Of a stretch of DNA of 48,599 nt, positions 26,027 through 34,382 are shown in pieces; positions within the stretch are counted from its first letter, which is position 1, and each line of letters starts with the position of its first letter. Below the pieces are notes generated by a model that was not told where the DNA came from, ran no database searches, and saw only the letters and a program-made list of their open reading frames with translations. The stretch comes from Clostridiales bacterium DTU032 (GTDB lineage: Bacteria > Bacillota > Clostridia > Saccharofermentanales > DTU023). A program made the translations under genes and the position numbers. The stretch spans positions 7,029 to 55,627 of the forward strand of contig LFSM01000111.1 of the NCBI GenBank assembly GCA_001512745.1, in the 5' to 3' direction.

Positions 26027-27073
26027 TTATAAACATTGTTCAAGCATTTTTTCAGCCTGAGCCACAACTTCGGCCTCAGCTTCAGCCAGGCCCATACCCT
26101 CTATGGTAAAACCGGATGCACGGACATGGCCGCCACCGCCAAATATCTGTGCAAATTCTGCAGCATTCAGGCAGCTGTTAGAGCGCACACTGCCATGAAT
26201 TTCTGTACGGTCCGGCGATTCACGCAGTAAAATCGACACATCAACCCCGTCTGCCTCACGCATATCGGAAGAAAGATAATCCAGATGGTCATCTGTAGCC
26301 TTACGCTTATTCATCATTTCACGGGATACTGAAGCGTAGAGAATGCGTCCGTCTGCTGCTAACTTTATCGAAGCCAGAACATCCCCTCGTATCTGTAATT
26401 GTGTTACAGTCGTTCGCTCGAACAATTCATGGGTCAGTAATGCCAGATCTACATTGAACTCCTCTATCAGCCAGGCCACTTGCCTGAAAGCACGAGGCGT
26501 TGTGTTGTTATAGCTGAAACGTCCAGTATCTGTCGTCATGCCTGATATAAGCAAGACGGCGATATCATCGTTAAAAATCTTCTTTGCTGACAAGTCTTCA
26601 AGGGCAGAAATCAATCGGAAAACCAGCTCACAGGTTGAGGAGGATCCGGTATAAATAAGTTCATTATCCCCATTCGCCTGATCGCGCACATGATGATCGA
26701 TAATGGCATGCTGTGAGGCATTCAGAAATAATTTTTCCCGTTTTTCCAGCCTGTCCGGAGTATTGAGATCCACTGCTATCGCCAGATCAAACTGCTTTTC
26801 AGCTATATCTCCACTATATAAGACCATGTTCTGTATTCCCGGAAGAAACTGCAGCGAAGGGACTGCTTTTTCTTCAGCAATAACCTCAACTTCTGCCCCC
26901 AGGTCTTGCAAAGCATTTGCCAGAGACAGAGCGGCACCAAGAGCATCAGCATCGGCTCGGGCATGCGGGAAAATTCCGATACTTGATTTCTTGCTGCTGA
27001 TATCGAAGAAGTAGCCGGCCAGATGGTTGATGTTCGTAGCAACTAGGTCTTTATCTTGATTTAAGCTGGTCAT
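26027..27073 (-). CDS. nrnA: DHH/DHHA1 phosphoesterase, oligoribonuclease/pAp phosphatase NrnA
   Basis: Degrades short RNA oligonucleotides and dephosphorylates pAp. The 348 residues contain the metal-binding motifs of the DHH family: HARADADALGAA (motif I), AVDLNTPDR (II), IIDHHV (III) and SGMTTDTGRF (IV). The C-terminal DHHA1 substrate motif is GGGGHVRASGF. Its place between rbfA and truB is the standard one in Firmicutes. Confidence 0.93.
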   Translation of the reverse strand: MTSLNQDKDLVATNINHLAGYFFDISSKKSSIGIFPHARADADALGAALSLANALQDLGAEVEVIAEEKAVPSLQFLPGIQNMVLYSGDIAEKQFDLAIAVDLNTPDRLEKREKLFLNASQHAIIDHHVRDQANGDNELIYTGSSSTCELVFRLISALEDLSAKKIFNDDIAVLLISGMTTDTGRFSYNNTTPRAFRQVAWLIEEFNVDLALLTHELFERTTVTQLQIRGDVLASIKLAADGRILYASVSREMMNKRKATDDHLDYLSSDMREADGVDVSILLRESPDRTEIHGSVRSNSCLNAAEFAQIFGGGGHVRASGFTIEGMGLAEAEAEVVAQAEKMLEQCL

Positions 27074-27087
27074 TAATTCCCTGTCTC

Positions 27088-27483
27088 TTAGTCCTGATCC
27101 TCGCTATTGTCTTCTTTATCTTTTGTCCCGGACTGATCATCTGCTATCACTTTGCTGATCAGCTGATCAATAGCGAAGCCTTCGGCAATAGTGCGGTCTT
27201 CTATGAAATGAATCTGCGGAGTCAGACGTGAGTGCAGCTTATGCCCCAGTTCACGTCGAAAAAAACCGTGCGCTTTACTCAAACTCAGACTCACATCTTT
27301 TCTCTTTTCTTCATCTCCAAGCACGCTATAATAAACATTTGCATGAGCCAGATCGCCGCTCATGCGTACTTCAATAAAAGATACCCGTGCATCCAGCACG
27401 GGATCTTTAACTTTATTACGTAATGTCTCAGACAAAATGCGGCGAACTTCGTCTGCGGTTTGCATGCTGCGTCTGCTAGACAT
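27088..27483 (-). CDS. rbfA: 30S ribosome-binding factor RbfA
   Basis: A small KH-like protein needed for late 30S maturation and cold adaptation. The 131 residues show [45 protein letters not shown] and [22 protein letters not shown], as in the family. The ATG at 27483 has GGAG 7 bases upstream and overlaps the infB stop by 8 bases; a TTG at 27489 is less likely. An acidic tail of about 20 residues follows the core. Confidence 0.95.
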   Translation of the reverse strand: MSSRRSMQTADEVRRILSETLRNKVKDPVLDARVSFIEVRMSGDLAHANVYYSVLGDEEKRKDVSLSLSKAHGFFRRELGHKLHSRLTPQIHFIEDRTIAEGFAIDQLISKVIADDQSGTKDKEDNSEDQD

Positions 27484-30400
27484 TTTCAATCTCCTTCATG
27501 GTATAGAACTCGAGTTCATCACCAACTTTAATATCATTGAAGCGTTCCACACCGGCTCCGAACTCATAGCCCTGAGCTACTTCACGCACGTCATCTTTAA
27601 AGCGTTTCAGTGAGGCCAATTCTCCATCGTAAATAAGTACACCATCGCGCACCACGCGGACTTTATTATTGCGGTTGGCCTTACCCGAGGTCATATAGGA
27701 ACCGGCAATAGTACCTACACCGCTAATTTTGAAGATCTCTCGCACCTCGGCCTGAGCAGTGACAACTTCTTTGTATTCAGGGGCAAGCATGCCCTTCATC
27801 GCTTGTTCAATCTCTTCGATCATCTCGTAGATAACACTGTAAAGCCTGATCTCAACATCAGCTTCTACAGCCTGATCCCGCGCGACTGCGGAAGGCCGGA
27901 CATTGAAGCCGACAATAATTGCATCTGCTGCTTCCGCGAGGCGAATATCTGATTCGTTGATTCCGCCTGTAGCGCTGTGTATGACATGGACCTGGATCTT
28001 ATCCGTGGAAAGTCCGACCAAAGACTGGCGCACAGCTTCAACTGATCCCTTCACATCACCTTTGACAATTACATTGAGATCTACCTTGGCTCCTTCATCA
28101 ATTTTGCTGAAGAGAGTATCAAGCGACATGTGGGAGGATGCGCGCAACCTGGATTCTCTGTCTTCTTCCTGACGGCGCTCTGCCAGTGCTCTGGCCACTT
28201 TCTCATCTTCTACCTGATAGAGAATATCGCCGCCTTCAGGCACTTCTGACAAACCAAGTATTTCGACCGGCATTGAAGGTCCGGCTTCAGTAACCTGCTC
28301 TCCACGGTCATTGCGCATCATACGCACGTGTCCCATGTTGGAACCGACGACAATAGCATCCCCGGTGTGCAGGGTACCGCGCTGGATTAACACCGTCGCC
28401 ACCGGTCCTCTGCCGGCGTCAAGCTCAGCTTCAATTACCGTGCCCTTGGCCTGGCGATGTGGGTTGGCCTTTAGCTCCATGATGTCTGCTGTAATGAGGA
28501 TTGTCTCCAACAGCTCATCCATGTTTTCACCAGTTAAAGCAGAAACCGGGACAATACTGTTTTCACCGCCCCAGTCAGCATCCATAATATTATACTGGGC
28601 TAATTCTGTCTTGACACGGTCTATATTTGCCTGTGGCCGATCGATTTTGTTGATGGCCACAATTATTTCGGTATTTGCCGCCCGGGCATGGTTAATGGCT
28701 TCTATGGTCTGAGGCATAACACCGTCATCGGCGGCAACCACCAGAACGGCAATATCAGTTACCAGAGCCCCACGGGCACGCATAGTTGTGAAAGCCTCAT
28801 GTCCAGGTGTATCGAGGAATGTAATCTTGCGGTCATGCAGGTCAACGGTATAGGCGCCTATGTGCTGGGTTATCCCGCCCGCTTCACCTGTAGTCACAGT
28901 TGTCTTTCTGATATAGTCCAGAATCGATGTCTTACCATGGTCAACGTGGCCCATGACCACTACAACCGGCGGACGCGCTTCCAGATCCTCTTCCTTATCA
29001 GGGGTGTCATCAAAGAGGATATCCTCTTCGGAAACTACGACTAGCTTTTCAGTTTCAACATTGAATTCACCGGCAATAATTGTTGCAGTATCAAAGTCAA
29101 CTTCCTGATTAATAGTAGCCATTACGCCAAGTTCCATCAACTTCATGATGACGTCAGCTGTTGTTTTCTTTAAAGCTTCTGCCAATTCCTTGACAGTCAG
29201 GCTTTCCGGCAGAATTACCTTTAAAACTTGCGCAGCTTTACGCTCTCTTTCAGCTTTGGCCTCAAGACGCTGTTTACGTTCAAGCTCCAGAGCCTCCTGT
29301 CGCTCGCGCTGCTGATCGCGTTCACGGTCTGCGCGATGCTTGTCACGATCCTGCTGTTTCTGTCTTTGTGCATATGTTTTACGGGAAATATCCTTCTCGA
29401 TCACTTCCGGTTTGACAGCTTCTACAGGAGGACGCTGTTGTGTAACCCGTCCGCGGTCAGGAGCAGTTTTAGCCGGCGGTCCGGAATCGCTTCGTCCGGC
29501 CTGGGGTCTTGATCTGTCACTGCCACGTCTGTCATATTGCTGGCTGCGGTCTGCTTGTGGCCCTCCACGCCCCCGCTGGGTCTGCCGGTAATCAGCAGCT
29601 TGTGACTGGCGACGATCTGCGACAGGCTTGTCAGCATCTTTGCCGACATAGCTGCCTTGCTGCGGCCTTACTCTGGGCTTTGCCTGAGCTGGTGCCGCTT
29701 CTTTCTTCCTGGGCGGAACTGGAGTTTTCACTTCAACTTCTTTAACTTGCTGTGTTAGCGGACGTGACTGCTGAGCAATGCGCGCTGCCTCTTTATAATG
29801 CTTCACCTCTTTGGCATCCTCCGAAGTTTGAGTTTTTTCAGCAGTAGTTTTTGCGGCTGCAGGCTCTTTTTTGGCTACAGACTCTTTTGCAGCTGAAGGC
29901 TCTTTTTTAACTTCAGCCTTATCTGCTTTTTCAATTATTTGTTCAGCAGCTGTTTTCTTTTCTTCGGTCCCGGCCACGGCAGCCTTTTTGCCTGCAGGCT
30001 TTTTCGCTTTTTCTTCGACAGCAGCAGACTCGACCGTTGTGCCGGCAGCTTTTTCTGCAGGCTTTTCGCCAGGGGCAGCTTTGACACTGTCCTCTTCCGC
30101 CTTGACCGTCTTAGCAGCAGCCTTCTTAGCCTTTGGTTTTTCAACAGCGGCTGCAGGAGCTTTTGCTCTTGTTTTTTCTTTTGCCGCTGCATCTTCTTTT
30201 ACCGCTTTATCTGCCTTGACTGAATCTGCCTCGGGAACAGCTTTCTTTGCGACTTCAGGAATTTCTTCTTTCTCGGCAATCAGCTCAGCTGCTTCAGTCA
30301 CAGCTTTATCCTTTGTGCTTTCGTCTATCGGATCAGCGGCTTTCGCTTTGCTCTTTTTAATAACTTTAATCACGCTGGTAATATTTTTTCCGGAGATCCC

Positions 30401-30619
30401 TTTCATTTCAATAGTCGATCCGGGACCGTCCAAGGATTTTAATTCGAGGGCAGGATCAATTGAAGCAGCTTGAACTTTCTCCTCTTCTTTAGCAGGAGTA
30501 TCTTCAATTTCTTCTTCCGGTGGCAGTTCCACCTCTTGTTGCAACTGTTGACGCAGAGCTTCTTCTTCAGTCATAAAACCGGCTCTGAGTCCAGAATCTG
30601 CTTCTTCTCTTTTAACCAT
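27476..30619 (-). CDS. infB: Translation initiation factor IF-2 with very long N-terminal region
   Basis: The GTPase that recruits fMet-tRNA to the 30S subunit. The 1,047 residues are well above the usual 700-900. Residues about 30-300 are low-complexity Lys/Glu/Ala and about 300-460 are Arg/Gln/Pro/Gly-rich. An IF2_N domain follows ([30 protein letters not shown]). The G domain has [30 protein letters not shown] and NKIDRP, and domains II-IV are complete. The strong start has GGGAGG upstream of the ATG at 30619. It is the centre of the nusA-infB operon. Confidence 0.98.
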   Translation of the reverse strand: MVKREEADSGLRAGFMTEEEALRQQLQQEVELPPEEEIEDTPAKEEEKVQAASIDPALELKSLDGPGSTIEMKGISGKNITSVIKVIKKSKAKAADPIDESTKDKAVTEAAELIAEKEEIPEVAKKAVPEADSVKADKAVKEDAAAKEKTRAKAPAAAVEKPKAKKAAAKTVKAEEDSVKAAPGEKPAEKAAGTTVESAAVEEKAKKPAGKKAAVAGTEEKKTAAEQIIEKADKAEVKKEPSAAKESVAKKEPAAAKTTAEKTQTSEDAKEVKHYKEAARIAQQSRPLTQQVKEVEVKTPVPPRKKEAAPAQAKPRVRPQQGSYVGKDADKPVADRRQSQAADYRQTQRGRGGPQADRSQQYDRRGSDRSRPQAGRSDSGPPAKTAPDRGRVTQQRPPVEAVKPEVIEKDISRKTYAQRQKQQDRDKHRADRERDQQRERQEALELERKQRLEAKAERERKAAQVLKVILPESLTVKELAEALKKTTADVIMKLMELGVMATINQEVDFDTATIIAGEFNVETEKLVVVSEEDILFDDTPDKEEDLEARPPVVVVMGHVDHGKTSILDYIRKTTVTTGEAGGITQHIGAYTVDLHDRKITFLDTPGHEAFTTMRARGALVTDIAVLVVAADDGVMPQTIEAINHARAANTEIIVAINKIDRPQANIDRVKTELAQYNIMDADWGGENSIVPVSALTGENMDELLETILITADIMELKANPHRQAKGTVIEAELDAGRGPVATVLIQRGTLHTGDAIVVGSNMGHVRMMRNDRGEQVTEAGPSMPVEILGLSEVPEGGDILYQVEDEKVARALAERRQEEDRESRLRASSHMSLDTLFSKIDEGAKVDLNVIVKGDVKGSVEAVRQSLVGLSTDKIQVHVIHSATGGINESDIRLAEAADAIIVGFNVRPSAVARDQAVEADVEIRLYSVIYEMIEEIEQAMKGMLAPEYKEVVTAQAEVREIFKISGVGTIAGSYMTSGKANRNNKVRVVRDGVLIYDGELASLKRFKDDVREVAQGYEFGAGVERFNDIKVGDELEFYTMKEIENV

Positions 30620-30625
30620 AAATAT

Positions 30626-30955
30626 TTAGCCTCCCTCTTCGCTTAACGCAGCTTTATCTACCGCATTCCGAATGGTGTCTTCTAATGTTCCTTCTTTTAC
30701 GGCAATTGCCGCGCAGGACTTCAAACCCTGGCTTGCCCCCAGCTCTTCCCTGCTATGTGGCAATTCTCTTAATTGGATCTTGTCTGATATTTTGCTTAAT
30801 TCGATTATCTTTTTGCGGGATGAGGCGCTAAGATCATTGGACAAAAATATTGTGCCCCGAAAATTTTTCTTCAGTGCGGTCTCGATGCGGTCTATGCCCA
30901 GAATTACTTCATTGGCCCGTCGTGCGAGTCCCATCATGCGCAGATAATAGTTCAA
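30626..30955 (-). CDS. ylxQ: L7Ae-family RNA-binding protein YlxQ
   Basis: A 109-residue protein of the L7Ae/L30e kink-turn-binding fold (MGLARRANEVILGIDRIETALKKN, IFLSNDLSASSRKKI, AIAVKEGTLEDTI). It lies between ylxR and infB as in Bacillus. The start is TTG at 30955 with AAGGA 6 bases upstream, overlapping the ylxR stop by 4 bases (TTGA). Its exact role in the ribosome or RNA metabolism is unsettled. Confidence 0.9.
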   Translation of the reverse strand: MNYYLRMMGLARRANEVILGIDRIETALKKNFRGTIFLSNDLSASSRKKIIELSKISDKIQLRELPHSREELGASQGLKSCAAIAVKEGTLEDTIRNAVDKAALSEEGG

Positions 30956-31236
30956 ACAAGTTCCTTTCTCTTGATATCTTCCAGTTCTATTATTTCTTCA
31001 AGTTCCTGCAGTATTTCTTCCGGCACAGGACGCCGCAGTGAACGTTGTAGTGAGCGATGTTTTAAAGCAAGCTCATAACAATTTAAATTATTACATATAT
31101 AGGCGCTGCGACCTTCTAAGTGCGGGCCGGGATTTATTCCCATGCGACCATCGGCTGCAGATACGATGCGCAAAAATTCTTTCTGATCAGCTTTGCGGCG
31201 ACAGGCTACACAGATTCTTTGCTGTTTCGCGCGCAT
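30952..31236 (-). CDS. ylxR: YlxR/RnpM RNA-binding protein (DUF448)
   Basis: A 94-residue protein of the DUF448 family with the start QQRICVACRRKADQKEFLRIV, the central GRSAYICNNLNCYELALK and a basic middle. Homologues are reported as nucleoid-associated or RNase P-binding (RnpM). The ATG at 31236 has AGAGGTG 5 bases upstream; the open frame continues to 31278 without support. Position after nusA is canonical. Confidence 0.9.
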   Translation of the reverse strand: MRAKQQRICVACRRKADQKEFLRIVSAADGRMGINPGPHLEGRSAYICNNLNCYELALKHRSLQRSLRRPVPEEILQELEEIIELEDIKRKELV

Positions 31237-31294
31237 TATAACACCTCTGCTTAACTTCGTCTTATTCTTACTCTTCACCTAAGACATCAGTTTC

Positions 31295-32626
31295 TTATAA
31301 ATTCTCAAGCTCTGCCGTATCATCAGACATGACTCCTATTGTTTGCTCGAGATTATCAAAGAAATCAATAGCTTCCCGCTGATCTGCAGGGCCTGTGGCC
31401 TCCGGCTCAAAGAAGCCGTCATCCATATCAGCATGGTCCTCTGCATGGAAAGCAGCGTCATCAGAATCGTAGCGCTCAGCCTCATCAGCTGCGACCGCCT
31501 CATCAAATCCAGGCAGCCAGGCCGCTTCGATCATCTCCCGATATTGCGATTCGCTCTTGATATCTATTTTCCAGCCGGTCAGTTTGGCCGCCAGCCGGGC
31601 GTTTTGCCCTTCTTTTCCGATCGCCAGTGAAAGCTGATGATCGGCAACGATAACACGGGCACTTCTGTCTTCTTCTTCAAGTATGACACGAACCACTTTA
31701 GCCGGAGACAGTGCATTGCTGATGAAAACCTGAACATCAGGATCCCAGGCAATTATATCAATTTTTTCACCATTTAATTCATCAATCACAGCCTGTACTC
31801 GCAAACCGCGTTGTCCGACACAGGCACCTACCGGATCGACATTAGGATCATTGCTGATGACTGCCATTTTAGTACGTGAACCGGCTTCTCTGGCGATACT
31901 GACAATCTCAACTACACCGGCACCGATTTCCGGAGATTCCTGTTCAAAAATTCGGCGCACCAGATCAGGGTGACTGCGTGAAACGATAATAATCGGACGA
32001 TTGCGGCGTTCGTCAACCTTTAGAATATAAAAACGCATTCTCTGGTTAAAACGGTAATTATCCAGTTTTGACTGCTGGCTATATGGTAAAACAGCTTCAG
32101 CCCGGTCTATATCTACTGTTACTTCACTGCGGTCTTTACGCTGAACCACTCCGGTAGCAAGGCCACCCACCCGGTCGGAGAATTCTTCATGAATACGCTC
32201 TTTCTCAGCCTGGGAAAGACGCTGATTTATTACGCTCTTTGCAGTCTGTGCAGCCAGACGACCGAAGTCCGCAGGGTCTACCTCTTTAACCAGCTGATCG
32301 CCTGGCTCCAGTTCGTCAGACAGGGCTAGTGCCTCTTCCAGCGAAATCTCGGAGTTGGGATCTTCTACTTTCTCGACTACGGTAATGGGCTGATACACCC
32401 GCATCTCACCTGTTTCTCTGTCGATATGAGCAGTAATGCCGTCATCGCGCTCTTCTTCGCCTTCATCTTCTGCCCGCTCAGTACGATCCTTATCCTTAAC
32501 GCGAATAACGAACTCACGACGGTAGGCAGCAACCAGCGCTTCCTCGATCGCCTCTAAGAGCGTTTCGCTATCAATACCACGCTCTTTTTGCAATGATTTC
32601 AGGGCATCAATAAATTCCCGGTTCAT
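31295..32626 (-). CDS. nusA: Transcription termination/antitermination factor NusA
   Basis: An RNA polymerase-binding factor that modulates pausing and termination. The 443 residues hold the N-terminal polymerase-binding domain (MNREFIDALKSLQKERGIDSETLLEAIEEALVAAYRR), with an unusually acidic insert near residues 45-60. An S1 domain (GLATGVVQRKDRSEVTVDI) and two KH domains (DPVGACVGQRGLRVQAVI and SLAIGKEGQNARLAAKLTG) follow. The last 70 residues are an acidic tail, not the two-repeat C-domain of proteobacteria. The ATG at 32626 has AAAGGAG upstream. Confidence 0.96.
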   Translation of the reverse strand: MNREFIDALKSLQKERGIDSETLLEAIEEALVAAYRREFVIRVKDKDRTERAEDEGEEERDDGITAHIDRETGEMRVYQPITVVEKVEDPNSEISLEEALALSDELEPGDQLVKEVDPADFGRLAAQTAKSVINQRLSQAEKERIHEEFSDRVGGLATGVVQRKDRSEVTVDIDRAEAVLPYSQQSKLDNYRFNQRMRFYILKVDERRNRPIIIVSRSHPDLVRRIFEQESPEIGAGVVEIVSIAREAGSRTKMAVISNDPNVDPVGACVGQRGLRVQAVIDELNGEKIDIIAWDPDVQVFISNALSPAKVVRVILEEEDRSARVIVADHQLSLAIGKEGQNARLAAKLTGWKIDIKSESQYREMIEAAWLPGFDEAVAADEAERYDSDDAAFHAEDHADMDDGFFEPEATGPADQREAIDFFDNLEQTIGVMSDDTAELENL

Positions 32627-32670
32627 ATTTTCTCCTTTTATCCTATCCTGCAAACTTGCAAGTCAATTTT

Positions 32671-33129
32671 TTAAAAAACTACTTCGCGTTTAATATGCGC
32701 TATCTGCTTGAGGGGAAACATGATTTTCTCCCCGTCACGCTCAATGCCGACCTCTTCTTCTGAGAAGACCAGCGGCCCGACAAATACCTTCTCCCCGTCA
32801 ACAGCAGCGTAAAGCTTCACGCTGACTATTTCACCTTCATACCTGATAAAATCAGCCATGTCCTTAAGCGGACGATCCAGCCCCGGCGATGAGACTTCAA
32901 AGGCATCATAATGATCTATCTTCAAATCAAATTCGACTATCGGATCCGCCAGTTCGCTCAATTCTGTCAGCTGATCAAGGTTAACTCCACCTCTGCGATC
33001 AGCAATCAGACGTAAAATCGAGCGGTTTCCCGCTCGTTCTGTCTCCACATCCAATAGTTCAAGACCAAGCGATTCCGCCAGGGGCGATATCTTTTCCATT
33101 ATCTTCTCTTTTTCAGATAAAGTTTTCAT
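32671..33129 (-). CDS. rimP: Ribosome maturation factor RimP
   Basis: Acts in 30S subunit assembly. The 152 residues include ESLGLELLDVETERAGNRSILRLIAD, the FEVSSPGLDRPLK signature and the C-terminal Sm-like domain. The ATG at 33129 has AGGAG 10 bases upstream; the frame is open to 33180 but that part covers the leader hairpin. It is the first gene of the rimP-nusA-infB unit, preceded by a strong promoter. Confidence 0.94.
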   Translation of the reverse strand: MKTLSEKEKIMEKISPLAESLGLELLDVETERAGNRSILRLIADRRGGVNLDQLTELSELADPIVEFDLKIDHYDAFEVSSPGLDRPLKDMADFIRYEGEIVSVKLYAAVDGEKVFVGPLVFSEEEVGIERDGEKIMFPLKQIAHIKREVVF

Positions 33130-33150
33130 GAAAATATCTCTCCTACAAAC

Positions 33151-33175
33151 GAAAGAGCGGGACCCCCGCTCTTTC
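33151..33175 (-). promoter_or_regulatory. Perfect 11-bp hairpin in the rimP leader
   Basis: Arms GAAAGAGCGGG (33151-33161) and CCCGCTCTTTC (33165-33175) are perfectly complementary, with a 3-base loop. The hairpin lies about 20 bases after the predicted transcription start and ends about 10 bases before the rimP ribosome-binding site. The following minus-strand bases are GTTTGT, not a U tract, so it is not a normal intrinsic terminator. It may act on pausing, NusA response or translation. Confidence 0.7.
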
Positions 33176-33200
33176 TGCATACTACAAAGTATTATATTGT

Positions 33201-33229
33201 ATTATAATCCGCTTTGTGCTTAAGGTCAA
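33201..33229 (-). promoter_or_regulatory. Sigma-A promoter of the rimP-nusA-infB operon
   Basis: The -35 TTGACC (33224-33229) and a perfect -10 TATAAT (33201-33206) are separated by 17 bases. Transcription should begin near 33194. This is one of the strongest promoters in the window and could drive genes down to rodA at 21,910. Confidence 0.85.
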
Positions 33230-33293
33230 GTGCCGGTGGCTTTTTACACACTATTTGCTGCATAAAATATATTTGCCTGGAGTCCTATGTTTT

Positions 33294-33322
33294 TTCAAAG
33301 CTCTGAAGTAGAATGATACTAT
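33294..33322 (+). promoter_or_regulatory. Probable extended -10 promoter of the P-loop gene and mscL
   Basis: A -35 TTCAAA (33294-33299) and a -10 TACTAT (33317-33322) are separated by 17 bases, with TG one base upstream of the -10. It lies 29 bases before the start codon at 33352 and is read away from the rimP promoter. Confidence 0.55.
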
Positions 33323-33351
33323 GTTTAAGGACAGAAAGAAAGGAGAATAAA

Positions 33352-33774
33352 ATGATTGATTTAATAGTAGGAGCCAAGGGCTCAGGAAAGACCCCGCTCA
33401 TGCTTAAGGAAATTGAAAATGAAGCTCGCAAGGAAAATTCTAATATAGTTTTTATTGAACACGGTCGTCGTCTTGACCATGTAGTTCCCCACTCAATCCG
33501 TCTTATTGATATAACTGAATATCCCGTTAGAGGCTATGCAGAGCTGATTGCCTTCCTGGCAGGTCTTAATGCGAAAGATTACGACATTACACATATATAT
33601 ATTGACAGTGTTTTTAAAGTAGTAGGCGACGATGATCCCCAGCATCTCGTTACATTTGTTAAAAATTTAGCTGCATTCGCCCCCAAAGTTGACAGCAATA
33701 TTACCATAGCCGTAAGCTGTGATCCTGATGAAATACCGGTAGAAATAAAGCAGTTTATGCGTGATATTGAATGA
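33352..33774 (+). CDS. Small P-loop NTP-binding protein of unknown function
   Basis: A 140-residue soluble protein that starts MIDLIVGAKGSGKTPLML, with Walker A GAKGSGKT at residues 7-14. A likely Walker B strand follows in ITHIYIDSVFKV. It resembles a small clostridial family sometimes labelled twitching motility protein PilT, but no PilT-specific domain is visible and the name should not be trusted. The ATG at 33352 has AAAGGAG upstream; an earlier in-frame start at 33313 overlaps the promoter. It is followed after 10 bases by mscL, so the two are probably co-transcribed. Function is unknown. Confidence 0.8.
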   Translation: MIDLIVGAKGSGKTPLMLKEIENEARKENSNIVFIEHGRRLDHVVPHSIRLIDITEYPVRGYAELIAFLAGLNAKDYDITHIYIDSVFKVVGDDDPQHLVTFVKNLAAFAPKVDSNITIAVSCDPDEIPVEIKQFMRDIE

Positions 33775-33784
33775 GGAGATAATT

Positions 33785-34213
33785 ATGTGGAAAGAGTTTA
33801 AAGAGTTTATTGCACAAGGAAGTGTCATGGACGCTGCCATAGGCTTTGTTCTGGGTCTTGCTTTCAAAGCCATTATCGACAGCGTTGTGAACGGCCTGCT
33901 CATGCCGATTATCGGTTATCTGACAGCGGGCATTGATTTTTCGAATCTGAAGATTGTATTAAAAGAAGCCACGGACGCTGCTGAAGAAGTAGCCATTACC
34001 TATGGACAGGTAATTGAAGCTATCATCAGTTTTGTTCTGATTGCTTTCTTCCTCTTCCTGATCGTCAAGGGTCTCAACGCTATGCGTAAAAAGCGTGAAG
34101 CGCAGCTGGCGGCAGAAGCCGATGCTGAAGCAGCCGAAGAAGAAGCTCCAACTGAACTTGAACTGCTGCAGGAAATTCGCGACCTGATGAAGACAGAACA
34201 AGAAAGCAAATAA
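33785..34213 (+). CDS. mscL: Large-conductance mechanosensitive channel MscL
   Basis: A pentameric safety valve opened by membrane tension on hypo-osmotic shock. The 142 residues show the amphipathic N-helix and TM1 (MWKEFKEFIAQGSVMDAAIGFVLGLAFKAIIDSVV), a periplasmic-type loop and TM2 (AIISFVLIAFFLFLIVKGLNAM). An acidic/alanine-rich cytoplasmic tail ends in LLQEIRDLM, as in the family. The ATG at 33785 has GAGGAG upstream. A strong terminator follows. Confidence 0.96.
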   Translation: MWKEFKEFIAQGSVMDAAIGFVLGLAFKAIIDSVVNGLLMPIIGYLTAGIDFSNLKIVLKEATDAAEEVAITYGQVIEAIISFVLIAFFLFLIVKGLNAMRKKREAQLAAEADAEAAEEEAPTELELLQEIRDLMKTEQESK

Positions 34214-34235
34214 TAATTAAACTTTAATTCCCTTC

Positions 34236-34266
34236 AAAAAAGCCAGCGCGGCCGCGCTGGCTTTTT
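34236..34266. terminator. Strong bidirectional terminator after mscL
   Basis: A near-perfect palindrome has arms AAAAAGCCAGCGCG and CGCGCTGGCTTTTT around a central GGCC region. A-runs and T-runs flank both sides. It ends mscL on the plus strand and could also stop the converging minus-strand gene at 34,383. Confidence 0.9.
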
Positions 34267-34298
34267 ACATTGTACAGATCGGCCGCCCTGCATCATTC

Positions 34299-34362
34299 GG
34301 TGCCAGGCACGATTTCATGCAAGGCACGATTTCATGCACTGCATGGATTCGTGCCTGGCACC
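34299..34362. repeat. REP-like palindromic element
   Basis: Outer arms GGTGCCAGGCACGA (34299-34312) and TCGTGCCTGGCACC (34349-34362) are a perfect 14-bp inverted repeat. The arms extend inward to 23 bases (34299-34321 and 34340-34362) with two mismatches. Between them, 34322-34338 is a 17-base direct copy of the inner part of the left arm. The GGTGCC(A/T)GGCAC core resembles short palindromic repeats scattered through many bacterial genomes. Only this one copy is in the window, so dispersal is inferred. Confidence 0.7.
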
Positions 34363-34382
34363 AATCTATGCACAAATCTTAT

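Noticed and set aside
29871-30473. A 200-codon open frame on the plus strand opposite infB
   Set aside because: Its Ala/Phe/Ser-rich product is the reverse reading of the Lys/Glu/Ala low-complexity region of IF-2, with no ribosome-binding site or family resemblance. infB is unambiguous.
33151-33175. The rimP leader hairpin as an intrinsic terminator
   Set aside because: Neither strand has a T run after the stem, and it lies only about 20 bases after a strong promoter.
33352-33774. Type IV pilus retraction ATPase PilT
   Set aside because: The protein has 140 residues, with only a Walker A and a possible Walker B. PilT has about 340 residues and specific Asp and His boxes that are absent.
34299-34362. 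The repeated GGCACGATTTCATGCA as a short CRISPR array
   Set aside because: There are only two direct copies with no spacers of regular length and no cas genes. The symmetry is palindromic instead.
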